From Gracilimonas sp031580945 (lineage in GTDB: Bacteria > Bacteroidota > Rhodothermia > Balneolales > Balneolaceae), in the NCBI GenBank assembly GCA_031580945.1, contig JAVLBT010000002.1, forward strand, positions 1 to 64,000: a stretch of DNA of 64,000 nt, written 5' to 3'. The notes below the pieces were generated by a model. The model had not been told where the DNA came from, did no database searches, and was given only the letters and a program-made list of their open reading frames with translations. Shown here in pieces: positions 33,935-43,831 of the stretch (the stretch's first letter is position 1; every line of letters starts with the position of its first letter). The position numbers and the translations under genes were made by a program.

Positions 33935-36805
33935 TTAGAATCCAAGATTTAGAGTTGCATAAAATACTCGTGGAACGGGCAGTGTTAAGAAATCTGCGCC
34001 ACGGGTAAGGCTTCTTGCACCTGTGAAGTTAACTTCAGGATCGTTTCCTGGATAATCTGTCAGGGTAAACAAGTTACGGGCAGCTACGGCTAAACTTAAG
34101 TTACGAACAGATCCGCTAAGTGGGGTTTGTTCGATCAGGTTATTAAAGTTATAGCTTAAGCTTACCTCGCGAATCTTGATGTAATCCGCATCATAGATGA
34201 AGTTACCATCATAATTAGGATTCATGTTTGCCAAGTCATTAGCAGCATCTACATAACCATCATCACCAGGTGAGAGGCTCTGGAATCTGGATACAATGTC
34301 ATTGTACTCCTGATCGTTTGCGAAGAGAATCTGGAAGATCTTGGTATTGTTATATACTTGCAGATCAGCAGCCCAGTCAATGAGTGTATAGAACTCAAAT
34401 CCATCAAGGAAACTGAAATTCAATCTTACAGATCCGTTGTGTGTCGGATAAGGATTCCCTTTGTGTACTCTTTCTGAGCTCACATTTGGTCCAGCATAAG
34501 CACCGCTACCGTCAAAAGCAGCACCGTCAACATCTAATACATAGAAAGCAGACTTTGGAAGGCCTTCTTGAATTACGTTGATATCAAAGCCGTCAAATAT
34601 GGGCTGAGCACCACCGAGGTCAGTAACTTCGTTTGTTTGATAACTGTAAAGAATATTGAAATCAAACTGGAAATTACGACTTCTGACTGGGGTACCATTA
34701 ATTCCTAACTCAATACCGGATCCTTCAACTCCACCAACGTTTAATGGAGGATCATCGAAAGTCAAACCTGTAGAAGGAGATTCTTCAAAACCAATGATAG
34801 ACTCGGCAGCATTTTGCATGTAGTATGTAAGCTCAAATCCGTAAGCGCCTAAGAAATCGGCATCAAGGCCAAACTCATATTCACTTACTTCCTCTGGTTC
34901 GATCTCGGGATTACCAATTTGATCGGGAACTGCACCACGTCCAATACCATAAGTTGCAGCAGTCCAAAGTACATCTACACCATCAAAAATACCTGGTAGC
35001 TGTCCTGTAACTCCGTATGCAGCACGAACTTTAAGCAGGTCAAAGAAGTCTGGTGCAAAATCGAATTGATCTAAACGAACAGAACCACGTGCCTGTGGAT
35101 AGAAAATAACAGGTGCTTCATTACCAGTTGCTGATGCGTAATCAAGACGACCACCAACAGAAATGAAATAAGTATCCATAATGCTAAAATCATGCTGAGT
35201 AAAAATACCAGCTTCTCTAACATTAAGGAAAGACTCATCGCCCTGTATGAATAATCCACCAGAACCTACATTTTTAATAGAGCTTGAAGCAAAATCATTT
35301 TTCTCAATGAAATTTGAAGTTACTGTTCTGTCGAAAATTTGTGAACCTACAACTGATGTAACGTTGATGTCATCATTTACATCAAAGCGGTAAGTTGCAT
35401 TTACATCATATGTAAACTGCTGATTTCTTCTATCGAAAACTGAACGGGAACCATTGATAATTCCTGCATAACCGAAATCAGGGCTGTAAAACTGTGTTTG
35501 ACGGAAATTACTTCCATCATATCCAACAGATCCTTTCAAGGTTAAGTTATCGATTGGTTGCCAGTTTGCAGATAAAGATCCTACAAAACGATTTGTTTCG
35601 TTGTCATCTTCAATTGCTCTAATGGCATCTTCAGCAGTAAAGTTGAATGTATTACCACCTGGCGCAAGAATAAGGTTACCTAACCAGCCAAAAATGTTAT
35701 TATCATTCTGTGGACGGCTGATCTCATTCAGTGTAAATGAAGAATTAGCTTCAATAGTTAGTTGCTCGGTTGGAAATGCTTCAAAATTAGCTCGGAAACT
35801 TTGACGGTCCAGTGTGTTTTGTGGCCCGAGAGCTTCTTCGTGTCGTTGACCAATGGATGTGAAGTAACGAACACTGTTGTTACCACCGCTTACGCTAATT
35901 TGATTTTCCCAAAGTGGATTACTGTCAATGTATTCATTGGCTTCATCAGCACTTATTAATTCATCAGGGTCATAATCCTGTTGCTTGGTATTCATACCAT
36001 AAACGCTACGGTAATCAACCTGAAGAGCACCTTCTTGTCCACCAATACCACGACCATCTTTGGTTGTGATCAATACAACACCATTAGAACCAGAAGTTCC
36101 GTAAAGCGCTGCAGCAGCAGGACCTTTTAATACGTCTACACTGGCAATATCGTTAGGGTTAAGGTCAGCTAAGGCGCCAATGCCCTGTCCACCAACTCCA
36201 AAACCTTCTATCTGGGAGTTGTCAACGCGGGTTCCATCAATGTAAATGATTGGCTGTCCATTACCGCCAAGTCCACCACCACTACGTACAACGAAGCGGA
36301 TACCACCACCTGGGTTTCCAGATGCAGGCTGAACGGTTAATCCGGAAACTTTACCACCCAACAATTCACTGATACCAGTGTAAGTGTTTGTTTCTTGGAG
36401 TTCTTCTGCGTTTACTTTAGAAATAGCCACAGGAGATACTGACCGTGATGTACTGGATGCAATACCAGTTACAACAACTTCTTCAAGTCCGAGGACGTCT
36501 TCCTCAAGTTCAATATCTAAAGTTAATGTTCCTGTTCCTACTTCGACGGAAGTCGCAAAGGAAGTAAATCCGACAAAATTCGCTCTTAGCGTGTAAGTGC
36601 CGGGCTCAACTCCTCTAATTTCGTACTCACCATCAAGGTTTGTAGCAGCACCCATGCTGGTTCCAGCAAGAGTGATGTTAACACCGATTAATGGCTCTGA
36701 TGTAGCAGCATCAGTAACGGTACCGGTTATAGTCCCTGTTTGTGCATAAATACTTGTACTAAGTACAAACACAAAGAGGAACAATAGTTGTAGCTTTTTT
36801 AACAT
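33935..36805 (-). CDS. SusC/RagA family TonB-linked outer membrane protein (pair 2)
   Basis: The 956 aa protein has a signal peptide (LLFLFVFVLSTSIYAQ), a carboxypeptidase-regulatory-like domain (ITGTVTDAATSEPLIGVNIT), the SusC hinge LGLEEVVVTGIASSTSRS, plug motifs (GQPIIYIDGTRVDNS; LKGPAAAALYGTSGSNGVV) and a long barrel ending VFYATLNLGF. It differs enough from pair 1 to serve another ligand. It forms one transcript with SusD, ending at the terminator at 32623. Confidence 0.95.
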   Translation of the reverse strand: MLKKLQLLFLFVFVLSTSIYAQTGTITGTVTDAATSEPLIGVNITLAGTSMGAATNLDGEYEIRGVEPGTYTLRANFVGFTSFATSVEVGTGTLTLDIELEEDVLGLEEVVVTGIASSTSRSVSPVAISKVNAEELQETNTYTGISELLGGKVSGLTVQPASGNPGGGIRFVVRSGGGLGGNGQPIIYIDGTRVDNSQIEGFGVGGQGIGALADLNPNDIASVDVLKGPAAAALYGTSGSNGVVLITTKDGRGIGGQEGALQVDYRSVYGMNTKQQDYDPDELISADEANEYIDSNPLWENQISVSGGNNSVRYFTSIGQRHEEALGPQNTLDRQSFRANFEAFPTEQLTIEANSSFTLNEISRPQNDNNIFGWLGNLILAPGGNTFNFTAEDAIRAIEDDNETNRFVGSLSANWQPIDNLTLKGSVGYDGSNFRQTQFYSPDFGYAGIINGSRSVFDRRNQQFTYDVNATYRFDVNDDINVTSVVGSQIFDRTVTSNFIEKNDFASSSIKNVGSGGLFIQGDESFLNVREAGIFTQHDFSIMDTYFISVGGRLDYASATGNEAPVIFYPQARGSVRLDQFDFAPDFFDLLKVRAAYGVTGQLPGIFDGVDVLWTAATYGIGRGAVPDQIGNPEIEPEEVSEYEFGLDADFLGAYGFELTYYMQNAAESIIGFEESPSTGLTFDDPPLNVGGVEGSGIELGINGTPVRSRNFQFDFNILYSYQTNEVTDLGGAQPIFDGFDINVIQEGLPKSAFYVLDVDGAAFDGSGAYAGPNVSSERVHKGNPYPTHNGSVRLNFSFLDGFEFYTLIDWAADLQVYNNTKIFQILFANDQEYNDIVSRFQSLSPGDDGYVDAANDLANMNPNYDGNFIYDADYIKIREVSLSYNFNNLIEQTPLSGSVRNLSLAVAARNLFTLTDYPGNDPEVNFTGARSLTRGADFLTLPVPRVFYATLNLGF

Positions 36806-36928
36806 AGTAGCCTCTGTTTAATTGTTTGTGTTTAAAAATCCTGATTTTTTAAAAACAGGTCCCTCAAATATGAGGAGAAGTAACTTTTATTACAAGAAAA
36901 TTATTAGCAAGTAATTAAAGCGTTAACA

Positions 36929-38377
36929 TCAAAGATTATAAGTTAATATAGAACCTGAGCGCCAACGCTCAATTTGTTGATTTTGGAGGGTAAAATAAAA
37001 ATTTGAGCGGTTTAATAAATAATTATCAAATGGGAAAAATTTATTATTTAGCTTGGTTCGGTAGAATGTAAAGTTCCTTTCCGGATCTTCTTTATCATAC
37101 GCATAGGACCAATGCATTTGTTCGCCAAATCTATCTACATACCAGGGAGGGCCAAATAATATATACATCATTCCCGGGTCGGTTTTCCAACCTTCTTTAA
37201 AATTAGAGAACTGTTTGTTGGCTTCTTCAACCCGCTCATAATAAAGTGAAATTACAGATTTTGCGGTGCTTGCATTTTGGACATTAGCCAGCCAAAAACG
37301 GTCAATAGCTTGTTTTAAGGAGTCTGAGGTGCTTATTGACATCAAATTATCGTATTCCTTTTCTGACATCAAATAGGACAAAGGTCGCGCCAATTCCTTA
37401 GCCGTTCTAAGAGATGGGTAGTTGGGACTTTTGATTCCAAAATCTCTTCCTTTATATATTTCCTCATCATCTCCCTGTTTCGTGGTCACTTCCAACCGAT
37501 AATTACCACGGTCTAAATTTTTAAATCCAAATTCAATGATTACGCTTCCGGTTTGATTTAATTCCCTCGTGGAAGATTGAATAATTTCAAAATCATCATA
37601 AACTATTCCTTTATATGCCATGCTCGATGGGGAGTAATCATTATAATTCATGGGGCGGGCAATACTGGTATCAGATTTAAATTTTAATAACCGGGAATTA
37701 AGATTTATTGGTACGTCGGGATTATTATTTGTGACCTGAAATGTGAATTTCAGAGAGTCTAAACTTGATTGTATGTCATAAGTAGTTGCTTGTTTGAAGG
37801 CTGGATCAGCGGCAGATGAGTCCTTACCAAGTATCCTGATCTCCGTTATATGGGGCTTGTTGTCTTGGGGATTAGGAAGGGAGGTTAACACAGACCTTTG
37901 GGATCGCTGTCCGGAAGCGCCGTCTGTAACACTTACGGTAATTTTATAATCACCGGGCCCCATGGGATATGTTTTCTCGAAAGAGAATACATCCTGACTA
38001 TAAACAATTCTGTTATTCAGGCTAGTGAGCACTTCAGAATAGTTTTCATTCGCAACAACTTCAGATTCGTCTGTTTCAGGATTTTTTATAATCTGAACAT
38101 CGATATCAATCTCAGCTTTAAATACATCATCTTTACCCGAATATATTAGACTTCCATACACAACATCTCCGGATACAATGATCTTTGGAGTATTGTTTGC
38201 ATCAACGTGCCCGGTAGCTGCAAGGCGTAATTCAGGAAAACCCGGCCGGTAGTTATAGCCTTCACCACGATCAATATTATCATATTTGGTACTTGAGCAA
38301 GCTGCTATGGTAAAGAGTGTAAGAAATAGAAAGATTTCTTTTATTGAATATCTTTTTAGGAATGAAGGGTACATCAT
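36929..38377 (-). CDS. GWxTD domain lipoprotein
   Basis: The 482 aa protein starts with a signal and lipobox (FLFLTLFTIAACSS). The middle part is beta-rich and the C-terminal part has the GWxTD signature as EGWKTDPGMMYILFGPP, followed by FGEQMHWSYAYD. GWxTD proteins are found in Bacteroidota, Rhodothermota and related phyla; their role is unknown. It is divergent from pyruvate kinase (140 bp shared promoter region). Confidence 0.88.
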   Translation of the reverse strand: MMYPSFLKRYSIKEIFLFLTLFTIAACSSTKYDNIDRGEGYNYRPGFPELRLAATGHVDANNTPKIIVSGDVVYGSLIYSGKDDVFKAEIDIDVQIIKNPETDESEVVANENYSEVLTSLNNRIVYSQDVFSFEKTYPMGPGDYKITVSVTDGASGQRSQRSVLTSLPNPQDNKPHITEIRILGKDSSAADPAFKQATTYDIQSSLDSLKFTFQVTNNNPDVPINLNSRLLKFKSDTSIARPMNYNDYSPSSMAYKGIVYDDFEIIQSSTRELNQTGSVIIEFGFKNLDRGNYRLEVTTKQGDDEEIYKGRDFGIKSPNYPSLRTAKELARPLSYLMSEKEYDNLMSISTSDSLKQAIDRFWLANVQNASTAKSVISLYYERVEEANKQFSNFKEGWKTDPGMMYILFGPPWYVDRFGEQMHWSYAYDKEDPERNFTFYRTKLNNKFFPFDNYLLNRSNFYFTLQNQQIERWRSGSILTYNL

Positions 38378-38517
38378 ACTCTCAATTATTTGTATTCTAT
38401 GCTATAATACTTAAAGAATGAACAAAGTTTTGCGAAAATCATTTCACAATGATTGTAACATTTAACCTATCTTTACCATCCGTATAAATCTCTCACTCAC
38501 ATAAATAATCACTCCAT

Positions 38518-39951
38518 ATGATATCTGCAAGGCGCCGTACGAAAATTGTATGCACTATTGGACCCAGCTGTAATACACAGGAAAAGATTGAAGATCTTTT
38601 ACTACATGGCATGAATGTAGCCCGGGTCAATTTTTCTCATGGTACGCATGAAGATCACGCAAAAGTGATCCAATATATTCGAAATGCAGCAGAAAAGTAT
38701 GAGTATAGCGTTCCTGTACTTATGGATTTACAGGGTCCAAAGATTCGTGTTGGTACCATGAAAGATGGAGGACAAGAGCTTAAAACCGGGTCTGTCGTAA
38801 AAATTACCGGAGATGATGTAGAGGGGAGCAGTTCTGTAATACCTATTGACTATAAAAATTTATTACATGAAGCAGAAGTCGGTAATTCCATACTTTTGGA
38901 TGATGGGCTTTTGGAGTTTAAGATCATTGATAAAAAACCAGATTCACTCGAAGCAAAAGTGGTAGTTGGGGGAGTGCTAAAATCCAGAAAGGGAGTAAAT
39001 TTACCCAATGTCCGGATTTCCATACCTTCACTCACAGAAAAGGACATTAAAGACCTTGAGTTTGGTATAGAACAAGATGTTGATCTAATAGCTTTATCTT
39101 TTGTGCGCACGGCAAAAGATGTACGTGATATTATTTCAAGGGTACGAGCTGCTGGAAGTCAGGCATCGATCATAGCGAAGATCGAAAAACCCGAGGCCTT
39201 AGACGTTATCGATGAGATCATCGAAGAAACAGATGGAATTATGGTTGCCCGAGGAGACCTGGGTATCGAGATCCCAACAGAGCAAGTACCCATTGTTCAA
39301 AAAATGATCATTGAAAAATGCAGAGTTGCAGGTAAGCCCGTGATCACCGCCACGCAAATGCTGGATTCCATGATCAATAATCCACGCCCTACGCGTGCAG
39401 AAAGTTCGGATGTTGCAAATGCCGTACTCGATGGTACAGACGCAGTCATGCTCTCTGGTGAAACCGCTGCAGGGAAATATCCAATGGAGGCGGTTAATGT
39501 GATGGACCGAATTTGTCGGTCGATTGAAGAAAAAAGGATGCAATTGTATAATAGTCTTGAATACCGAAAACCTGAGTGGAAAGAGAAACAGATCATTGAA
39601 TCACTGGCTTTTTCTTGTGTAAGTATTGCGGAAAATGTAGAAGCTGGAGCTATTAGCACAATTACGCACTCGGGAAGCACAGCAAGGAGAATAGCAAAAT
39701 TTCGCCCCAAAGTTCCTATTGTTGCTTTTACAGAAAGTCAAAAAGTACGAAGGCAATTAAATCTGGTTTGGGGCGTGTACTCGGTCCGGTTAGACGAGCT
39801 TTTTGATACGGATAAAAGTGTTAAAATGATGGAAGAGTATCTTCGTGACAATGGAATGGTCAAATCTGGAGACCGCGTTATTGTTGCAACTGGAATGCCT
39901 ATAGCCAAACGTGGACGTACAAACATGATCAAAGTAAGTACGATTGAATAG
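38518..39951 (+). CDS. pyk: Pyruvate kinase
   Basis: The 477 aa enzyme converts phosphoenolpyruvate and ADP to pyruvate and ATP. Motifs are RRTKIVCTIGPSC at the N-terminus, NFSHGTHEDH, MDLQGPKIRVG, the catalytic-lysine segment IIAKIEKPEALD, the signature MVARGDLGIEIPTEQVP and MLDSMINNPRPTRAE. Domains A, B (about 70-170) and C (about 350-477) are complete. It is followed after 22 bp by the TPR lipoprotein gene, so the two could be co-transcribed. Confidence 0.97.
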   Translation: MISARRRTKIVCTIGPSCNTQEKIEDLLLHGMNVARVNFSHGTHEDHAKVIQYIRNAAEKYEYSVPVLMDLQGPKIRVGTMKDGGQELKTGSVVKITGDDVEGSSSVIPIDYKNLLHEAEVGNSILLDDGLLEFKIIDKKPDSLEAKVVVGGVLKSRKGVNLPNVRISIPSLTEKDIKDLEFGIEQDVDLIALSFVRTAKDVRDIISRVRAAGSQASIIAKIEKPEALDVIDEIIEETDGIMVARGDLGIEIPTEQVPIVQKMIIEKCRVAGKPVITATQMLDSMINNPRPTRAESSDVANAVLDGTDAVMLSGETAAGKYPMEAVNVMDRICRSIEEKRMQLYNSLEYRKPEWKEKQIIESLAFSCVSIAENVEAGAISTITHSGSTARRIAKFRPKVPIVAFTESQKVRRQLNLVWGVYSVRLDELFDTDKSVKMMEEYLRDNGMVKSGDRVIVATGMPIAKRGRTNMIKVSTIE

Positions 39952-39973
39952 ATTATTGCGTTAGACAACCGAT

Positions 39974-42724
39974 ATGAAATTAACATACTTCATTTATAGT
40001 GTTCTATTTATAGTGTTGCTTTCTGGCTGCAAGACTACATTTAAATCCAAATGGACCAATTTCAATGCTTACTACAATACCTATTATAATGCTAAAGAAA
40101 GTTATGAAGCGGGTCTTGAAAAAAACCTAAATCAACAACGGGATTATAATCCTCTTCAGCCCATTCGGATCCATCACAAACCGTTGAATGCAGGTTCGCA
40201 GGATTTTGAAAAAGCTATCCAAAAAGGAGCTGATGTTCTTCGCAGATATGATGACTCAAAATGGGTGGATAATGCGGTTGGACTGATTGGGAAATCCTAT
40301 TATTTCAGACAGGAATATTTCTCTGCCGATCAAAAATTCAAGGAGTTATTTGTTACCACTAAAGATGTTGACCTGCAGCAGGAGTCTATAATATGGCAGG
40401 GACGGGTACTTTTAGAAATGGAGCTGCATAATGAGGGCGTGGCTTTTTTATCGGAACAGTTGTCTCTACAAAGTGAAATTTGGTCTAAATCTCGCAGAGC
40501 TGAAGCTAAAGCACTGCTTGCACAACATCATGTGCAGTTAGAAAACTGGCAAATAGCAGCCACCGAGCTTTCTGAAGCTCTTCCCGAATTAAAGCAGAAA
40601 GAGTACCGCGAAAGGGGCTACTTTTTATTGGGACAGATCTATGAACGTATTGGAAATACAGAAGCTGCTTTTGAAGCTTACGATCAGGTTAGTGATCACT
40701 ACGTAGAATATCGTGTACAATATCTCGCACAAAGAAAAAAAGCAGAAGTAGCCCGTGAGTTAGGTAGAAATGAGGTCGCATATCGCATATTTAACGATAT
40801 GGTAAGGGATGATAAAAACCTTGATTATAAATCAGAGCTTGATTTTGAGTTAGCACGAACCCAACATGAGCGAGGCGAGTTCAAAAGAGCCGAAAGATCT
40901 TATAATAATGTGCTTCGTAACAAATTCAGTAAACCCTCTGCTGAAATAGCTGCAAGATCTTACAACGGATTAGCCGAGATCTACCGTTTTCAATATAATG
41001 ACTTTAAAAAAGCCGCAGCTTATTATGATTCAGCAGCTCAGCGAAAAGTTCCTGATGAGCGGTTACCCGAAGAATTTAACGCCGGAGAGTTGGCAGAATC
41101 TTTTGGTAGTTATGCCCGAATCAAGAAAGATATTGCACTTCAGGATAGTCTGTTGCGATTGGGACAAATGAACAAGCAAGAGTTTGATTCTGTGATCACG
41201 CAGCTGCGTCAAAAGAAACTGGAAGAATTAGAAAGGCTGAGGGAACAACAAAAAGACCAGCAAAACCAATTAGTTAACGTAAATAAAAACGAGGAGAACA
41301 CTCAGGAAGCAACGAATATGACTAATGGCTTTCTGAACGCAAATAATCCTGTGATGCAGCAAAATGCGAGGCAGCAATTTTTTGCAATATGGGGCGATCG
41401 GCCGCTGGCTGATAACTGGCGGGTGAGAGACCTTATCGACCTCTCAAGTATCAGTCAGGATAGCGCTGCACAAAATGGAGGGGATACCGGTAATCAACCT
41501 GAAATGCTGCAAGTGCAGATCGACCTAAGCAGGATCCCGTTCACTAAAAACGAACAGGATTCGGTAAAGCAAAAAATTGCAGCTGCTCAGTATGAATTAG
41601 GAAATTTATTTTTCCTTTCACTAAATATGCCTGATAGCGCAATTCACTACTTTAATAATGCTATTGAAAATCCTTCTTCTGAGAATGTGAATATGGTCTC
41701 TTTGTACTCACTCTCTGAGTTATATTCAAGTCAGGATGACAAGAATGAGGCAGTTAAATATGCTTACAGGCTTATCGAGCAGTATCCAAACTCTGTATAT
41801 GCGACACGTGTTTCTGAGGCTTTTGGTTTGGAGAAGCCACAACAGGATTTGGAGAGCAAAGATATTATGGAAAGGTACCGGGCGATCATTACTTCAGATT
41901 CAGTTTCTACTGCTGTTAAAGCGGACTCATTAAAGTCCATGTCACTTGAAAACATAGATCATAAAATTGCACCAAGAGCACTTTTCGAGTCCATTCAGGC
42001 TTATACCCAAGATGGTAAAAAATATGACCTTTACAATTCAAAAGTTGATGACTGGATCAATAAAAGATATCGTTGGGAAGAGCGAAAAAGCAATCTACAA
42101 ACAATAAAGGATTCAGCACGAACTGTGCTCAATGACACGACAGCTACTTTAACAGATGTGGAGCGGGATTCGTTACAGGCGTTGGTAGATTCGACGCTTA
42201 AGCAACCAGATTTTTCAGAAGATTTCCCTTACATAGGAGCAAGTTGGGATAGTGCGAGGGCCGCGGTAGATACATTTCTTGTTGTGTTTAAAAAGTCTGA
42301 CCTGAAGCCCCGTATAGATAGATTAGATCAAGAACTTGCCATTCCAGTTAAAGAAAAAGAGCCCGTTGAGGTTGAAGAAACTCAGGATTTGCCACAAGAA
42401 CCCCCATCAGGAAATACTGAAAATAATGAATATGTAAAATGTGCTGAAGTAGAAGAAGGTCTGGAAATAAGAGGAGGCATGGATGCATTTATGCAATACA
42501 TAGATCTTCCAGAAGATATTCGGAATGAACAGGTCACCTATTTATTCAGGGTAAATCAACGGGGTATTTTGGATGAGTTTGTCCTACAAACCGATAATGT
42601 ACCGGAGGAAATAACTTCTGCCTTTGAAACAGCTTTTGAGGAGGAAATTTCATTCGAGCCGATGTTGATCAATGGTCAGGCGGAAAAAGTTGAGTGCGCA
42701 CTTAGTTTTCCGCTCAGGAATTAG
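39974..42724 (+). CDS. Large TPR lipoprotein, SprE/PorW-like, with TonB-C-like end
   Basis: The 916 aa protein starts with a lipobox (YSVLFIVLLSGC, Cys 19). Tetratricopeptide-like repeats run over about residues 85-360 and 530-620; a glutamine-rich coiled segment (about 415-450) lies between. The opening NFNAYYNTYYNAKESYEAGL recalls SprE/PorW lipoproteins of type IX secretion and gliding systems, but no other T9SS gene is in the window. The last 80 residues (VTYLFRVNQRGILDEFVLQ) look like a TonB C-terminal-type domain. The 3' end overlaps the convergent pyrD by 11 bp. Confidence 0.75.
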   Translation: MKLTYFIYSVLFIVLLSGCKTTFKSKWTNFNAYYNTYYNAKESYEAGLEKNLNQQRDYNPLQPIRIHHKPLNAGSQDFEKAIQKGADVLRRYDDSKWVDNAVGLIGKSYYFRQEYFSADQKFKELFVTTKDVDLQQESIIWQGRVLLEMELHNEGVAFLSEQLSLQSEIWSKSRRAEAKALLAQHHVQLENWQIAATELSEALPELKQKEYRERGYFLLGQIYERIGNTEAAFEAYDQVSDHYVEYRVQYLAQRKKAEVARELGRNEVAYRIFNDMVRDDKNLDYKSELDFELARTQHERGEFKRAERSYNNVLRNKFSKPSAEIAARSYNGLAEIYRFQYNDFKKAAAYYDSAAQRKVPDERLPEEFNAGELAESFGSYARIKKDIALQDSLLRLGQMNKQEFDSVITQLRQKKLEELERLREQQKDQQNQLVNVNKNEENTQEATNMTNGFLNANNPVMQQNARQQFFAIWGDRPLADNWRVRDLIDLSSISQDSAAQNGGDTGNQPEMLQVQIDLSRIPFTKNEQDSVKQKIAAAQYELGNLFFLSLNMPDSAIHYFNNAIENPSSENVNMVSLYSLSELYSSQDDKNEAVKYAYRLIEQYPNSVYATRVSEAFGLEKPQQDLESKDIMERYRAIITSDSVSTAVKADSLKSMSLENIDHKIAPRALFESIQAYTQDGKKYDLYNSKVDDWINKRYRWEERKSNLQTIKDSARTVLNDTTATLTDVERDSLQALVDSTLKQPDFSEDFPYIGASWDSARAAVDTFLVVFKKSDLKPRIDRLDQELAIPVKEKEPVEVEETQDLPQEPPSGNTENNEYVKCAEVEEGLEIRGGMDAFMQYIDLPEDIRNEQVTYLFRVNQRGILDEFVLQTDNVPEEITSAFETAFEEEISFEPMLINGQAEKVECALSFPLRN

Positions 42725-43763
42725 TTTTATAATTCCGTAGACCTTTTTTCAAATTCCTTACCAATCCAGGGCCTTTGTAGATCATGCCGGTGTAAATTTG
42801 AATGAGAGAAGCCCCCGCTTCTAACTTTTTTATAGCAGCATCTGCGTCATCGATACCACCAACACCAACTATGGGTTTCTGACCTTCCGTAATTTCATGC
42901 AACCATCGTACGACTTCTGTACTTCTTTCTTGAATGGCTTTTCCGCTTAAACCTCCAGTACCGATCTTGGATATAATGCGCCCCGGTGTCTTCAATCCTT
43001 TTCTGGAGGAAGATGTATTGGTAGCGATGTATCCGCTTATTCCGTACGCTTCACATATTGAAACCAATTTTGCTAATAATTCACGTTCTATATCAACGGT
43101 AAACTTGACGAGTGTGGGTTTTTTATTCTCATCATTATCATCAGAAAAAAGAGCACTTAAAAGTTCATCAAGGGCAACAGGATCTTCAAAGGTTTTACCT
43201 TCGCCTGTGTTGGGGCATGATATGTTTACGGTAATGTAGTCAGCCACTGTTGAGGCTTTTTTATAACTATACACATAATCCTGAATTGCATCATCGCCTT
43301 GAATAGAATGATCATTGGTTTTTGCAATATTGACCCCCAGTGGAATGTCAAGATTCAAGTCTTTGAGCCGGTCAATTACGGCATCAGCACCGTCATTATT
43401 CAATCCCATCCGATTGATAAGAGAGTCATCCATGCTTAATCGAAAAGCCCTGGGCTTTGGATTTCCAACTGATGCCCGCGCAGTTATACTTCCCACCTCC
43501 ACAAATCCAAAGCCAAGAGCCTGCATTGCAAGAGGGGTTGTGCCATTTTTATCAAAACCAGCAGCCAGCCCAACCGGATTAGGAAAAGTAAGCCCAAAAT
43601 GCTCTGTTTGAAGTTCGGGGGTAGGCAAACCGTAAATAATATTTACGAGTTTAGCCAGGGTCGGGCTCCGCTGTGTTTTAGAGGCCAAATTAAGCGCAAG
43701 GTCGTGAGCTTCTTCGGCATCTTTATTGAATAAAATTGGTTGTATAGCTTTTTGATAAAACAT
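42714..43763 (-). CDS. pyrD: Quinone-dependent dihydroorotate dehydrogenase (class 2)
   Basis: The 349 aa enzyme oxidises dihydroorotate to orotate and passes electrons to the quinone pool at the membrane. Class 2 marks are the N-terminal amphipathic extension (MFYQKAIQPILFNKDAEEAH), NPVGLAAGFDKNG, EVGSITARASVGNPKPR, the FMN/catalytic-Ser region VNISCPNTGEGKTF and GVGGIDDADAAIKKLEAGA. The C-terminus overlaps the opposing TPR gene by 11 bp. Confidence 0.96.
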   Translation of the reverse strand: MFYQKAIQPILFNKDAEEAHDLALNLASKTQRSPTLAKLVNIIYGLPTPELQTEHFGLTFPNPVGLAAGFDKNGTTPLAMQALGFGFVEVGSITARASVGNPKPRAFRLSMDDSLINRMGLNNDGADAVIDRLKDLNLDIPLGVNIAKTNDHSIQGDDAIQDYVYSYKKASTVADYITVNISCPNTGEGKTFEDPVALDELLSALFSDDNDENKKPTLVKFTVDIERELLAKLVSICEAYGISGYIATNTSSSRKGLKTPGRIISKIGTGGLSGKAIQERSTEVVRWLHEITEGQKPIVGVGGIDDADAAIKKLEAGASLIQIYTGMIYKGPGLVRNLKKGLRNYKTNS

Positions 43764-43831
43764 ATGAGTAATGATACGAAAAAGGATTCAAAAAGAGTGA
43801 AAGAACCCGTATAATCGAACGTCATCATTCC

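Noticed and set aside
39974..42724. Type IX secretion locus
   Set aside because: Only one SprE/PorW-like candidate is present; no PorK/L/M/N/T/U genes are in the window, so the system cannot be claimed.
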